Origin: Ciona savignyi
Taxonomy: Eukaryota; Chordata; Ascidiacea; Phlebobranchia; Cionidae
Direction of reading: 5' to 3'
Assembly (NCBI GenBank): GCA_000149265.1
Contig: CH003278.1
Coordinates: forward strand, 663,154-727,153
Length of the DNA: 64,000 bases
Shown piece after piece: positions 10,869-21,553 of the stretch. Positions within the stretch are counted from its first letter, which is position 1, and the number at the start of each line of letters is the position of its first letter. The notes under the pieces were generated by a model, which ran no database searches, was not told the origin of the DNA, and was given only the letters and a program-made list of their open reading frames with translations. The position numbers and the translations under genes are program-made.

Positions 10869-13800
10869 TTATGTGAATAACATAATGCTAGCAAGAAGTA
10901 AAGCCATTGAGGAAACGAGGCTGACGTGGCCGACATTGACAGCTACTCCGGCCGTGGCGTTTTCAAATTTACTGGGGGTGGCTTTCATTGTGTTGTCTTC
11001 TGGTTTAGTGGTGGTGGTTTGTGGATGTTGTTTAATGTGTGCTCCAGCTTCAATTTCCGCCACGGTAAATCTATTGCAGTTGTATCCGGAACAGCAAACG
11101 GCACTGCAGTTTCTGTGAAGAATATTCTGTGTCAGCTCTTAAACACTTCGTTGTTAGCAATTTTTCAACATCTTATTATTTAATAGATTTTAATATCACG
11201 CAACGATTTGGAGTTGAGCCTTAGTTTTTCATACTTAAGGTTTTATCACCAATTGTGCAATAAATGATTTCATGTTCTCTTGTTAACGTATATATATGAT
11301 AAATGACTTACATTTACAGATTATTCATGATTACGATTGGATATTATTGTTAAGGAATTGTTTAAACCTTTGGTCAAGGTTAGGCAAGGCTGGTATATCA
11401 AGTCTAACGCAAGGGTTGACAACGCGCAGAAAAGCGGTCGGGTAGATACCAACCCGACCGCATTAGGGTAATTATCAGTGAACTTAATAACAACACTAAC
11501 GCGAAGAACTTTTGGCTATACTTACAAGATTTCAAAGGTGATTCCTTGCAATTGACGAGCGATGTTGGAATCGGCGCTTACGAACAACTCAGCTATTTTG
11601 TCACAGCTAAGGTCATTGCATTGTTCTTCCGTTATACACATCCCGGCTGTCACGTTTCCTGGAAATATTAACCATGTTTAAACTTTCAAATTTCAAAATG
11701 GAACATCTGATAAATGTTAAAAATCCCATTGCAAAATTTATACTTTCTGGTGAACTCGCCTCACTGTCGTTTCCAAGCGTTACTATGCTATGCTGCCGTC
11801 CAAAGGAAACTCACCATCCCATTCTAGCACTTTGCATGTGTAAATATCTAGCATGCACACAGTAATAGTGTGTATCTAGACGGGGTATATTATGTTCGCG
11901 GATTTTTTAAAAATGTCATTCAGGAACTATAATTTTCCTGTTAGTCACCCATGTGCTGTTTTCCTGTTTCTTAGCAAAATTATTAAATAAGTAGGTTGAG
12001 GTTTAAACAGACCACGATTTATCTGGGTATAACGGTGATTGTATAATAAATCTCTCATATTAAATCTTCATATTATAATCTCCTAACCTACAAAATCCTA
12101 CCTTCAATAATACTAAGAGCCATCACATTGGCATTGGCCTTTATACACATGTTTTGTTCCCCAATGCACTGCGACACATTCCACGAATCAAGGTTCACTA
12201 TGGACGATGAGTAGTTGAAACCATACCGACAACCCATATTGTTTTTGATCGGTGCAGTTGGAATTATGTCAGGACCACCGGCGGTTACTGTTGTTGTAGT
12301 GGTAGACTCAAACGGAACAGTAGGGAAAATTGGGGGAGTAGGAGAAATTGGGGGGGTAGGAGAAATGTTCCTTATCTCAGTAATGTTATTCGCGTTGCAG
12401 TTGTCCTCGTAGCAGCAAACCACCGAGCAGTTTCTGTGTGGAAAGATATTTTATTTATTCCGTTTAGGTTTACCAGCTGTAAATATAATGTGGGAACTAT
12501 ACAGTTTAATCAAATTATTTTGCTTATATCAATATAGAAATTAAAACAAGAAGACTACGTTTAATCTGACAGAATGGCAATGGGACACGAGCTTTCCTAG
12601 GAAGCCCACGTGCCCAGTGGAAATCGTCAAGTGACCTTAATTCAGCTCCTTGGATTATCGTAGTTTTGTAGTGCTGTGTATGGTATTAACTTTCTGATTG
12701 TTTTTATGCAGCTTATTAACCCATTGGTTTTAGTTGATTTCCGTCGGTAAGAGCCCTACTCAGGAACACATCAGCCTAACCAGAGACGACTTGAAAGCAT
12801 CAAGCCATCGGTGCACCGAGCTAGTCGGTCAGGACAACTTAAAATGAGCTTATTATTATCGTCGAATAATAAGAGTACAATGAGTGCCGTTAGTGTATGT
12901 TCTGTATATTAGCAAATCTAAACGCAAATTGGTCGAGTAACAACAATTTATACATTACAGCCAGTCATTGCCCACTAGGACCGATAAACAAGCACAGGCC
13001 TTAAACTCACCTCACTTCATACGAAGATCCCCCATTTTCATCGACTTTGGTAGCAATCGCTTGATTGCATGTTTCCTGTGTGCAATTAGATGGCACTGCG
13101 CACATGCCAGCTATTACTCGACCTGTAATACAAGATTGACTTAACGATTATGTGGGCAAATGGCTAACGCGACCCATTTAAATGCAGATTTATTTTGTGT
13201 CGAGTCCATAATGGGGTTATATCGATTAAAAAAAGAAAATAGATGAAATAACATAGGATAGAATAGGATATTCATGTTTATCCCCTTAAATGGGAAAACC
13301 AAGGGGGTTAAAACACGGGGAATCGTCGGATTACCTCGCGCCCACCGTCGGGTTACCGTGGCTATTGCAGTGTGTTGTGTATGATAGACACGTTCCTTTA
13401 ATTTGGTAGAACCCATTAATTTGCTTGGTTTAGGCAATGTCCGTTAGGTGCCTTTCCCAATGACCCAACTGACTAGCTAGCGACCAGTTTCGCATCTGCA
13501 ACCTTTCGGTTAAAATGCATTGCACTATTTCATCAGACTAACCGGTCGGACTCAACCAGTCCATGAGCGATTTGTGTACATCTAACATGCAAGCTCGGAG
13601 TTACCGGTAGCCTAGGACTTTAAACTATTATACAGAAAAAGTGTGGATCAAAATGAAACACACTTTTACACTGTTTTCTTTCTTTTGTAATTATTTTCTC
13701 TACTTGAAGCTCACAACAAGGATATTTTGTAGAAATACTTTCGGTAAGTAAGAATCCTATCAGGTTAAATCCTTATATTGTAATTTAATATGCTAAAGAT

Positions 13801-15160
13801 GCATGTAATATTATTATTTTACAATTATCCCAACAGAAATTCCGGAGAGGCACAATACTATAAAAAAACTGTTATCTGGCCCTTTCGATTCCGATATTGC
13901 ATAAGAGACAATATCTCAGTGCTACAAGACAATAGCAACATAGAAATAATATCTCAGTACTATGGATTATGTACTTAAATTCTGCAAGAAGCTATAAACT
14001 AAGAAAACACAATAGGACTAAATATTCTAGATTACCGCGGGTATTCTCTGAAAATGTTTAAAATAAATCGGTAATTATAATATTAAGCTTGAAGTATCTG
14101 ACCAAAATAGTTCAATACAGAATTTAATTACGAACAAAAAAGGGGAGTGCCCCATACCTGCAATACAGGGTCTTTCTGTAAATTTTCAATACTCAAACCT
14201 AATCAAACCGGATTAGTCTGCTTTTACGTCTTGCAAATTTAGGGTAAGTCACGCCAGGGAATTTCCCCATTTTAGTCATTTCGGATCTGACATAATTAGG
14301 TTTTCGATATGGTAGTACTGAAATCAATTCACCTAAGATTTGTAAAAAAATGAAAAATATAAAGTGAACTTTCTTCTTGCAGTTATATCCCATTTAAATA
14401 AGTTGTTTAACAGGAATTTCCTCGATCTTCTATATTAAACAAAATAAAACATCTCAAGAACGCAATCGACAAGCTAGTGACCAGTTTCAATCCTAAAACC
14501 TTTTGATTAAAACGCAACCAACTATACGAACAAGCTATTTGACGGTTCAATAAACAATATCAATTTCTAATTAGCGCATCAGCTTTGAAAGACTAAGTCA
14601 TGGATTACTTTACTGACAGGAAAATTATATTGTACGATAAAGCCGTCTTTTCTACATCCTTTCAGTGATTTGTACCAACAAGCGCTCAGATGTTTGCTTG
14701 GTTTGTTGTTATGTGCTTTCTATGTGATCCTCAGTAGCGCTGGTAAGTCGTTGGACCGCACAACCACTTTCAGTCCACCCTCATTCAATAGAGGGTGCAG
14801 AAATTAACACGTAAGGTCTTGCCAACGATCATTTTGCAGACTCGACTCGCGTTTTTTTAATTTTTTTATTCTCGCAAAAAATGCCTTTAGCTGCCCAGTA
14901 TTATCATATTTTACTGTTATGGCTGCTAGAATTTTGTTTTATACTGTATAAATAATCATAAGCAACTTACCCTCCATGAATCCATATAGGATAGCTTCCG
15001 ATTCCACCCTTAAACAAACCGTTGCTTGTTCAGGGCATTCTGTACTGTTCCAAAATGAATAAGCTGTCATTGCTGATGTCATCTCAAAGCCCACTTGACA
15101 ATGTAATGCCTCGTTTCTCATTGATGACACCATTATGACGAGAAAAGTAAGAATCATCAT
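10869..15160 (-). CDS. Two-LU-domain (Ly6/uPAR) GPI-anchored surface protein, gene A (336 aa)
   Basis: Five exons: 15160-14971, 13122-13011, 12433-12102, 11658-11526, 11112-10869; total 1011 nt with phases 1, 2, 1, 2, the same as gene B. Exon 1 gives a signal peptide and LHCQVGFE...ECP...CLRVE. Exon 2 gives GMCAVPSNCTQETC. Exon 3 gives NCSVVCCYEDNCN, a proline/threonine-rich linker with repeated SPTPPI, and the start of LU domain 2 (GCRYGFN...QCIGEQNMCIKA). Exon 4 gives GMCITEEQCNDLSC and exon 5 NCSAVCCSGYNCN, followed by a Thr-rich stalk and a hydrophobic end (SSMALLLASIMLFT) fitting a GPI signal. Several NxS/T sites suggest heavy glycosylation. Same orientation and layout as gene B, so they are tandem duplicates. 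Function unknown. Confidence 0.78.
11434..11461. repeat. Perfect 10-bp inverted repeat
   Basis: GCGGTCGGGT and its exact complement ACCCGACCGC are separated by 8 nt. GC-rich in an AT-rich intron (intron 4 of LU gene A), so it could form a stable hairpin in the transcript. Role unknown. Confidence 0.6.
13251..13552 (-). mobile_element. tRNA-derived SINE, full-length copy
   Basis: Read on the minus strand it begins with a tRNA-like head (TCCGACCGGTTAGTCTGATG with a B-box-like region near GGTTGCAGATGCGAAACTGG), then TCGCTAGCTAGTC, GGGCACGA-type spacer and the body GGTAACCCGACGGTGGGCGC, and ends at GGGGATAAACATGAATATCC plus TATCCTATTCTATCCTA-like short repeats. Same family as the copies at 18412, 31990 and in the right-hand array. 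It sits in intron 1 of LU gene A. Confidence 0.8.
14459..14552 (-). mobile_element. SINE head fragment
   Basis: Diverged 5' part of the same SINE (CTAGTGACCAGTTTCAATCC and AAACCTTTTGATTAAAACGC on the plus strand), with the body missing. It lies in intron 1 of LU gene A. Confidence 0.45.
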
Positions 15161-15164
15161 TTTT

Positions 15165-17400
15165 AATTGTAATCAAAATTTTTGGTAATTAAAAAATGGA
15201 CTCTGCGAAAGAGAAATAAGTATATTAAATAATTTATAATATACTTTTTAATAAGAAGTAATAAGAAGCAAAAAACGAATGCTGGTATTAATTCAATTTT
15301 AATGTTAATAATTCTGCCTTAACAATGTTAAATCCTTCAGCATTTTTTGACCATCAGCTGGTTCGCTCTGCTGGTGCTGTAGACCTTTATCGTGTGGTTG
15401 TAACAAAAACAGCAGCCAATCTGGCCAGTTTACCGGTATTTCATTGTGTTCGTATAGGTAAGGCATAGGTAGACTTTGCTTTAACTAAGTAGATTAATTA
15501 AGTTTGGTTTTAATTTTAAACGATTACGATGAGACCCATTGCAATTTCATCATTATTTTAATACAGATTATCGAAGGTCAGGACGCGTCCTGAGCCACCT
15601 TTCGGCTCCGGACCAATAAACACTTAAACCACTTACGGTTTTACCTGCGGAGAAAAGGTTTTCTACAATAAACCGTTTGTCCCTTACGGTCGTTTGGCTG
15701 AATACATACAAAAAAAAATACATACAAAAAGCGGTCTTAGCAACTAGCCCATCATGCGTTTGAAACTAAAGCCGATAAAAAAACGTATAGTTTCAACATT
15801 TTTTAAGCATTTATTAACAACAGCCTATATACAACCCACAGGAATATAACTATTACACAGAGCTCTGTAATGATTTGTCAGATTGGTGAAGTAAGTTTGA
15901 GGATAATGCAAGGCATTGATGGTAGTTCCTTTGGTTCTGTGAAAAGGCTAACGGCGTGATATCGTAGATTGGGCAGTATTTATCTAAAAATGTTAAATTT
16001 ATATCATGAATATTCTACGTCGTATCTTAGTGAAATATATATATACCCCTGTAAATATTCCCTTAACTGAAATAAAATAATTATGACAAACACATTTCTA
16101 AAACACAAATTATCTTACCATATATCTAAAATAAGATGTACAACAAAATTCGAAGTGTTAGCTAAAAGGCTGCAATTTTAATTTCTGTTAAGTTTTCTGT
16201 CAATATTTTTCAAGCAAACTTAAGTAATTCTCACCAATTACAATTTGCCTGTCGGTCTTAAATACGTTTTTTTATTATAACAAATTTTAGCGATACCTAT
16301 AGTTTAAATTGAAATATTTTAAAAGTACAGTGAGCTTTCTGAGGTTCGCTGTCGATTTGTCTTGTCGAAATGATCTCTGTTCCGTGCTGTAGAATTTAAT
16401 GTTGTGCAGTTGTCCTCGTTTCAGCTGTTTTGATTGACTGTCCTCGTTTTATATTTCAACGGTTTCACGACCAAGCTACAACACTTCTTTTAGCACCTAT
16501 GTGCAACCGTCAAATATTTATGAGCAAATAAAAGCCGTTGTTCTGAACAACCACACCCGATTCTGCTGTTGTTACGTCATAAAACATTAACAGGGCTTCT
16601 AATTTCTCCAACGTGACGTAATATTCGTATCGCGTGATTTTAATTCATCATTTTGATCGCTGTCAGCGCTGTGAAATATTCATCACGTTTAATTTTGTTT
16701 GTAACTGAAAATTCTTTGAAAAAATCAAAAAGTCTTACCGAAATACCGGTAGATGTAAACGTCATTTCATTGTAACTAGTCTTAGTTTTAATTTTAAGTG
16801 GACATGACACTGTGCAATCGTGTTATGGTAGATGACCATGTGCAATCGCTAGGTTAGTGTCGCGTTCAAAGTAATTGCATCTTTGTTTTTGGCTTTGCCC
16901 TGCAAGTTACCATTTTAAATGCCATTTACTTTAATTGTTTGCAATCAACGTTCATTACAAGTCATAACGAACATTATATGGCTGTGCAAACAATACTGTT
17001 GGAATTGATCCCGCATTTAAACACACGCGTGAAATTTGAACTGGTGTTTAACAGCGCAAATTGCAACGTAGATTATTATTACCAATACACACTGTTATTT
17101 CTGTAAAAGGGTAACATTAATATTAGCGTTAGAATAACTAAAAAAACACAATTTGATTAACCCTCATATATTTAGTTTTGCAAAATGATTGATAATGGAT
17201 TTGACTCTAGTCTTCATTCCATTATACAACTATATCAGTATTAACAAGAAATGAACTATACATGAAATTTACCGGAAAATCCAGCAATTGGAACACGTTT
17301 AAGGGGTCATGTTTATCCTCTCAGTGTAAAGAGACCGCTGGTGTTATAACGTTTTAAACAAGTAGAAAAAATACAGAGAAAGTGGGTAAAACCCGTGTAC
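15165..17400. other. Long stretch without recognised gene
   Basis: AT-rich. No domain, signal peptide or RNA gene recognised on either strand. It separates the minus-strand LU cluster from the plus-strand receptor gene, so promoters of either may lie here. Confidence 0.4.
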
Positions 17401-17440
17401 TACTTGACTGCCATTTGCCCCTTTTGAACTGACTGGTTTG

Positions 17441-17600
17441 ATGGAAAGTTCATTAGCTGCGTTGATGCACTCCGAACTGTGGTCACGACAAGTGATCGAA
17501 TGCTACAGCATGTTTAACAACACGACCATTAAAGGGGTGTTCGATGTTTTTAAAATGACGTGTTTTAACGAGAGTTCGTTTTGTATTCTTTTCCTATTCC
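17441..17600 (+). CDS. Candidate upstream exon of the type II receptor ectodomain (uncertain)
   Basis: One frame reads VIECYSMFNNTTIKGVFDVF and then KMTCFNESSFC, with an N-glycosylation site. A C-x19-C-x6-C spacing resembles the first half of an activin-receptor type ectodomain, and it precedes the exon carrying the second half (21554-21814). Against it: the signal peptide is not evident, the intron would be about 4 kb, and no donor of the required phase 1 is strong. Treat as a candidate only. Confidence 0.25.
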
Positions 17601-17649
17601 TGTGCCGTGATGTGCTTTATTTGCCATTATTTGAAACTGGGGAAAAATG

Positions 17650-18180
17650 AATAAAATAAACTATTGACCAGTAATAATGATTCGGCCGGTTTCTCTTATA
17701 ACGTGAATTACGCAGGCAATGACTGTTATCTGACATGTTTCATCTCCAGGCAATGCGTGTAATGGACATTGCTTTGTTTAAGTGTTTTTAATGGACCAGA
17801 AACACATTATCTGTAGCACGCGATGGAATATATTCTAAAAAGGTAACCTGTCAATTACCACTGATATAAACGCGTTCCTTGTTCTACCAACAGCGATACA
17901 CATAAGAAATCCAATTTTAAGAGTGGTGTCGTAAATCTCAATTTCGCTTCGAGTGTACTTTTCTTTTTAATAAACTTGCACTGTAGTGTAAGCAGGACGT
18001 GTCCACAATGCTATGCAGCAGGTCGCTGCGTGATAGGCCAAACACCACTGATACTGGAGCACACCAAACTTGGTCACACGGTTTCGGTGCACGCCTTGTC
18101 CTTGTCGTGAAAGCTAGTTCTAGCTTTTGCGTCTGAGTAATTTTTGAATTTATGCATGAACAATAAAAAAAACCATTAGA
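17650..18180. other. Non-coding stretch, nothing recognised
   Basis: No motif or repeat was identified between the candidate exon and the tRNA-like element. Confidence 0.35.
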
Positions 18181-18340
18181 ACTGACGTGATTTCCCGGGT
18201 CTGATGTGCCAGCTCGTTCAATGAAAGTAGAAATAGAGAGACGGTAGTAGAAAAATCCTGCCACGATGGGATTCGAGTCCACCACAACGGTCTCTACGCA
18301 ACCAATGCGCTTACCGATTGAGCCATGGTAAAGGAGAGGT
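18180..18340 (-). mobile_element. tRNA-like element of a second SINE family or a degenerate tRNA
   Basis: On the minus strand, TGGCTCAATCGGTAAGCGC fits an internal A box and GGTGGACTCGAATCCC a B box. The ends can pair as a 7-bp acceptor-like stem with one mismatch (TACCATG with CGTGGCA). The anticodon arm is too irregular for a working tRNA. The head differs from the common SINE of this window. Confidence 0.5.
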
Positions 18341-18411
18341 CATTCTCATATATGTCATCCCAGCATGCATCGTCATAACCACAAATATGCCGCTGCATAT
18401 TCAAATAATAT

Positions 18412-18722
18412 CGCCCGACCGCTTAATCTGGCAGTTTCGTGAGACGCCTTTCAGCCGAAGGGTTGCAGGTTCAAGACTAGTCGCTAGCTAGTCGGTTGCG
18501 TCCTTGGGAAAAGGCACTTAACATGCATTACTTGAACCCAGCGAATGTATGAGTTCTACTAAATTAGAGGAACGTATGTATCATATACAACGTACATTAG
18601 CTCCGGTAACCCGACAGTGGGCGCGAGGTTATCTGACGATTGCCCATGGGTTAATCCCCTTACCCCCTTGGTTTTTCCATTCACGGTGATAATCATGAAT
18701 ATTCTATTATATTCTATCCTAA
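18412..18722 (+). mobile_element. tRNA-derived SINE, full-length diverged copy
   Basis: Head CGACCGCTTAATCTGGCAG, then GGTTGCAGGTTCAAGACTAG, TCGCTAGCTAGTCGGTTGCG, body GGTAACCCGACAGTGGGCGC and tail CATTCACGGTGATAATCATG followed by TATTCTATT-type short repeats. Confidence 0.8.
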
Positions 18723-20830
18723 TATAGGGTATTTCCTTATTATTCCTGTTGACAAATCCTTGCTTACCGTTGGACTACCGAAGAGTTATTTTTAAGTTGC
18801 GGTTGGAATAAGATTCAGAATTGTGATGATATGGCATTATCATGTAGTTAGATGCAAGATAATCTATTGATCACAAACATACTTAAACCAAATATATCTG
18901 GAATCCAATTTAATTTCGCCTTTATAATGCAAAATTTTATATGATGTGCCGAATACATTTAATTGTCAGTGATTAAAGAAGGCTGCAGGCTATTTAACTT
19001 ATACTTGTGCTCGTAAATGTATATTTAATTCATGCATAACTTTATATTGGTAATTATTACCACTATTTATTGCATATTAATGCCAATGTAAAACGCTGAC
19101 TCGTTACCTTGCGGTTTTCGGTGATCGGCAGTTTATTACTGCCAAAATCGACATTTCTTTAAAATGACAAAATTTGATTATCTCGTTTTTAAAGGTTTAT
19201 TGCTTACTGTGATTTAAAAGGCGTTTATGTAGTTCTGGATTATGGTTTTAAGTTGTACGATTTATCGTGGGTCAAATCTTTTCACTTTCTCGGGGTACAG
19301 ATGTGAAAAACAACTTGCTTCCACGAATTCTAATATCTCACGGCCGTTATCACAGTTAGAATGTGCCAAACGGGAGTTAACGCGACCATAACTGATAATA
19401 ATCGGTCGCAGAGTGAACTAGGTTACTATAACAGGTGTTAAACAGCATATTAACGAATGAGCTGATAAAACCCGTAGTTTCTTGATGCTAACGCATCCAA
19501 AGCATTTTGAAGCACATGGTATAAATATATACACTGCTGTTCAAAATTATGTATTTTGTTTTGTAGTTGGGACGACTTATTTATAAGAGCTCTGACCTTT
19601 ATTACTCGATACGTCGCAAAGTCCGTAGTAAATGAAGCTACGCAGAAACATGTTTAGTTAGATTCAGACTTCATCCGCGCCCGTGATGTCTAGGGATCAG
19701 CTGGGCTTAAGGGACAGCCTTAATGCTTTTAACGTTTCATAACTTGCATAGTAAGCTTTAAAAGGAGTTGATGCTTGTTGTTACAGCACCGCATTATTTA
19801 ATTAAAAGCCGCAATGTGCAGGGACTGGTTTGACCTAAAGTTCAAACAATAGGTAATGCATTAGTTGACATTGGACTTTAAATCTCGTTGCTCATTTGGA
19901 CTTTTGCAATAGCATTGCGACTGTGACCAAGATAATGACTGCTACAAATCAAACGAAGACAAAATGTTGGAGTTACAGCAAAAATAGAGACAGGCCAAGA
20001 GAACTTATAACGTGCAATGATGGTGTACAGGTAGTTTGAGATTTGTACGTATTAATTGACAAAATAAACTAATAAACGTATATGTATACATCATAAATCG
20101 CACAAGTGTATTTAATCCGTAAAGCGTTGCAATATGACATGATATACCATGTCGCAATCTATATAATATTGAGGCTGTCGCAATCTATAGTATATTAGAT
20201 TTGGTGATACTTTTTTTTTGTAGATTCAATTGTATATTGAGCGTGTTTTAACGGCCGATTGTTTGTATTGCGCTTTGAATTCACTCGTTCAAACCTTAAT
20301 TAGCTCAAACCCAAGTCTTTTTAATGAGCGCAGTGTTGAACCGTTTATAGAACCGTTGCTCGGTCGGTTTTTAAATGTAATGCTATGTACGAGGGTGCAT
20401 GCTAATCATTCGGTCACATAACCGAATAGATGGAGGCAAAGTCCGAAAACCAACTTTCTTATGTCTCTCGGGGACACAACCGCACATTAGTGGGAAGGTA
20501 TCAAGTCAAACTAATGCGTTGATTCAAATTTGTGTCTATATATATTTCCATCAGCTCAGTGTAAAAAAAAATATCGACAGATTATTGAGCCCATACCCAA
20601 GCTATGATATCTATTATAATGTGACCCAGTTTTTTTTTATATAAAACATTGTGAGCAGGGAATGTTTATATTCTTGTATAGCGCTTCATGTGCATTAGAC
20701 AACACACGAATTACGAGCATACGACAACATTTACTCTTCATGATCTTCGTGTGAATGTTCATTGAACTTCTGTTTTATTCATATGCTATTAACATATCGT
20801 ATTATAAAGCTTTATTTTCGTCGAACATCG
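18723..20830. other. Long stretch without recognised gene
   Basis: AT-rich. A polypyrimidine-AG site at 20210-20222 precedes a 66-codon open frame (to 20421) with few cysteines. It could be an exon of the downstream receptor but shows no family motif. Confidence 0.35.
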
Positions 20831-20831
20831 G

Positions 20832-21171
20832 GTTTTTGATAAATTATTTACCATAATTAGGGTAGGATACGATATTTATGTTTATCCCCGCGAATGGTAA
20901 AAGGAAGAAAATTAACACACGGACAATCGTCAAATTTGTGGTTTTTGATAAATTATTTACCATAATTAGGGTAGGACACGATATTTATGTTTATCCCCGT
21001 TAATGGTTAAAGGAAGGCAATTAACACACGGACAATCGTCAAATCATTAATCCGCTAGGTTCGATCCATGTCCGTTAAGTGCCTTGCCCAAGGACATAAC
21101 CAACTAGCTATCGACCAGTTTCGAAACTTTAAACCTTCGGCTAAAACCAACCGAACTAATCTATCGGACGA
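20832..21171 (-). mobile_element. SINE copy with its 3' end tandemly duplicated
   Basis: The tail segment (GATAAATTATTTACCATAAT, then GTTTATCCCCG and ACACACGGACAATCGTCAAA) occurs at about 20832-20934 and again at 20941-21043 with few changes. Only the second copy continues into the SINE body and tRNA-like head (ending near 21171). This is a local duplication of the 3' end plus some flank, period about 109 bp. Confidence 0.75.
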
Positions 21172-21553
21172 CTTCTTTATTATATTAATTTTCAGGCTTG
21201 TACCAGCAGTTGGCAAAATGTGAATGGAAATATGAAAGAAATAACTTATCAAGGTAGTTTATATTCAAATTTATTTTTAAATTGTATTTCTTGTAATAGA
21301 CTGAGTGGTATAGTGGACGTTAATAGCCACAAGATTAAAAACACAAAGCTTACAATCGGCGTGTAAGAAATGATACTAAACACAGTGAAATAATGGCTTT
21401 TGCAACACCGACTGTGTGATAAGGTATTTTGATTATTGTTTGTAACATAAAAGAGCATGTGTTGTGGTACACAAAAAATCAATATTTTTAATTCAATCGT
21501 TAGAAATTATGATACAATATCACCATCACTGTCAACATTTAATTTTGGTACAG

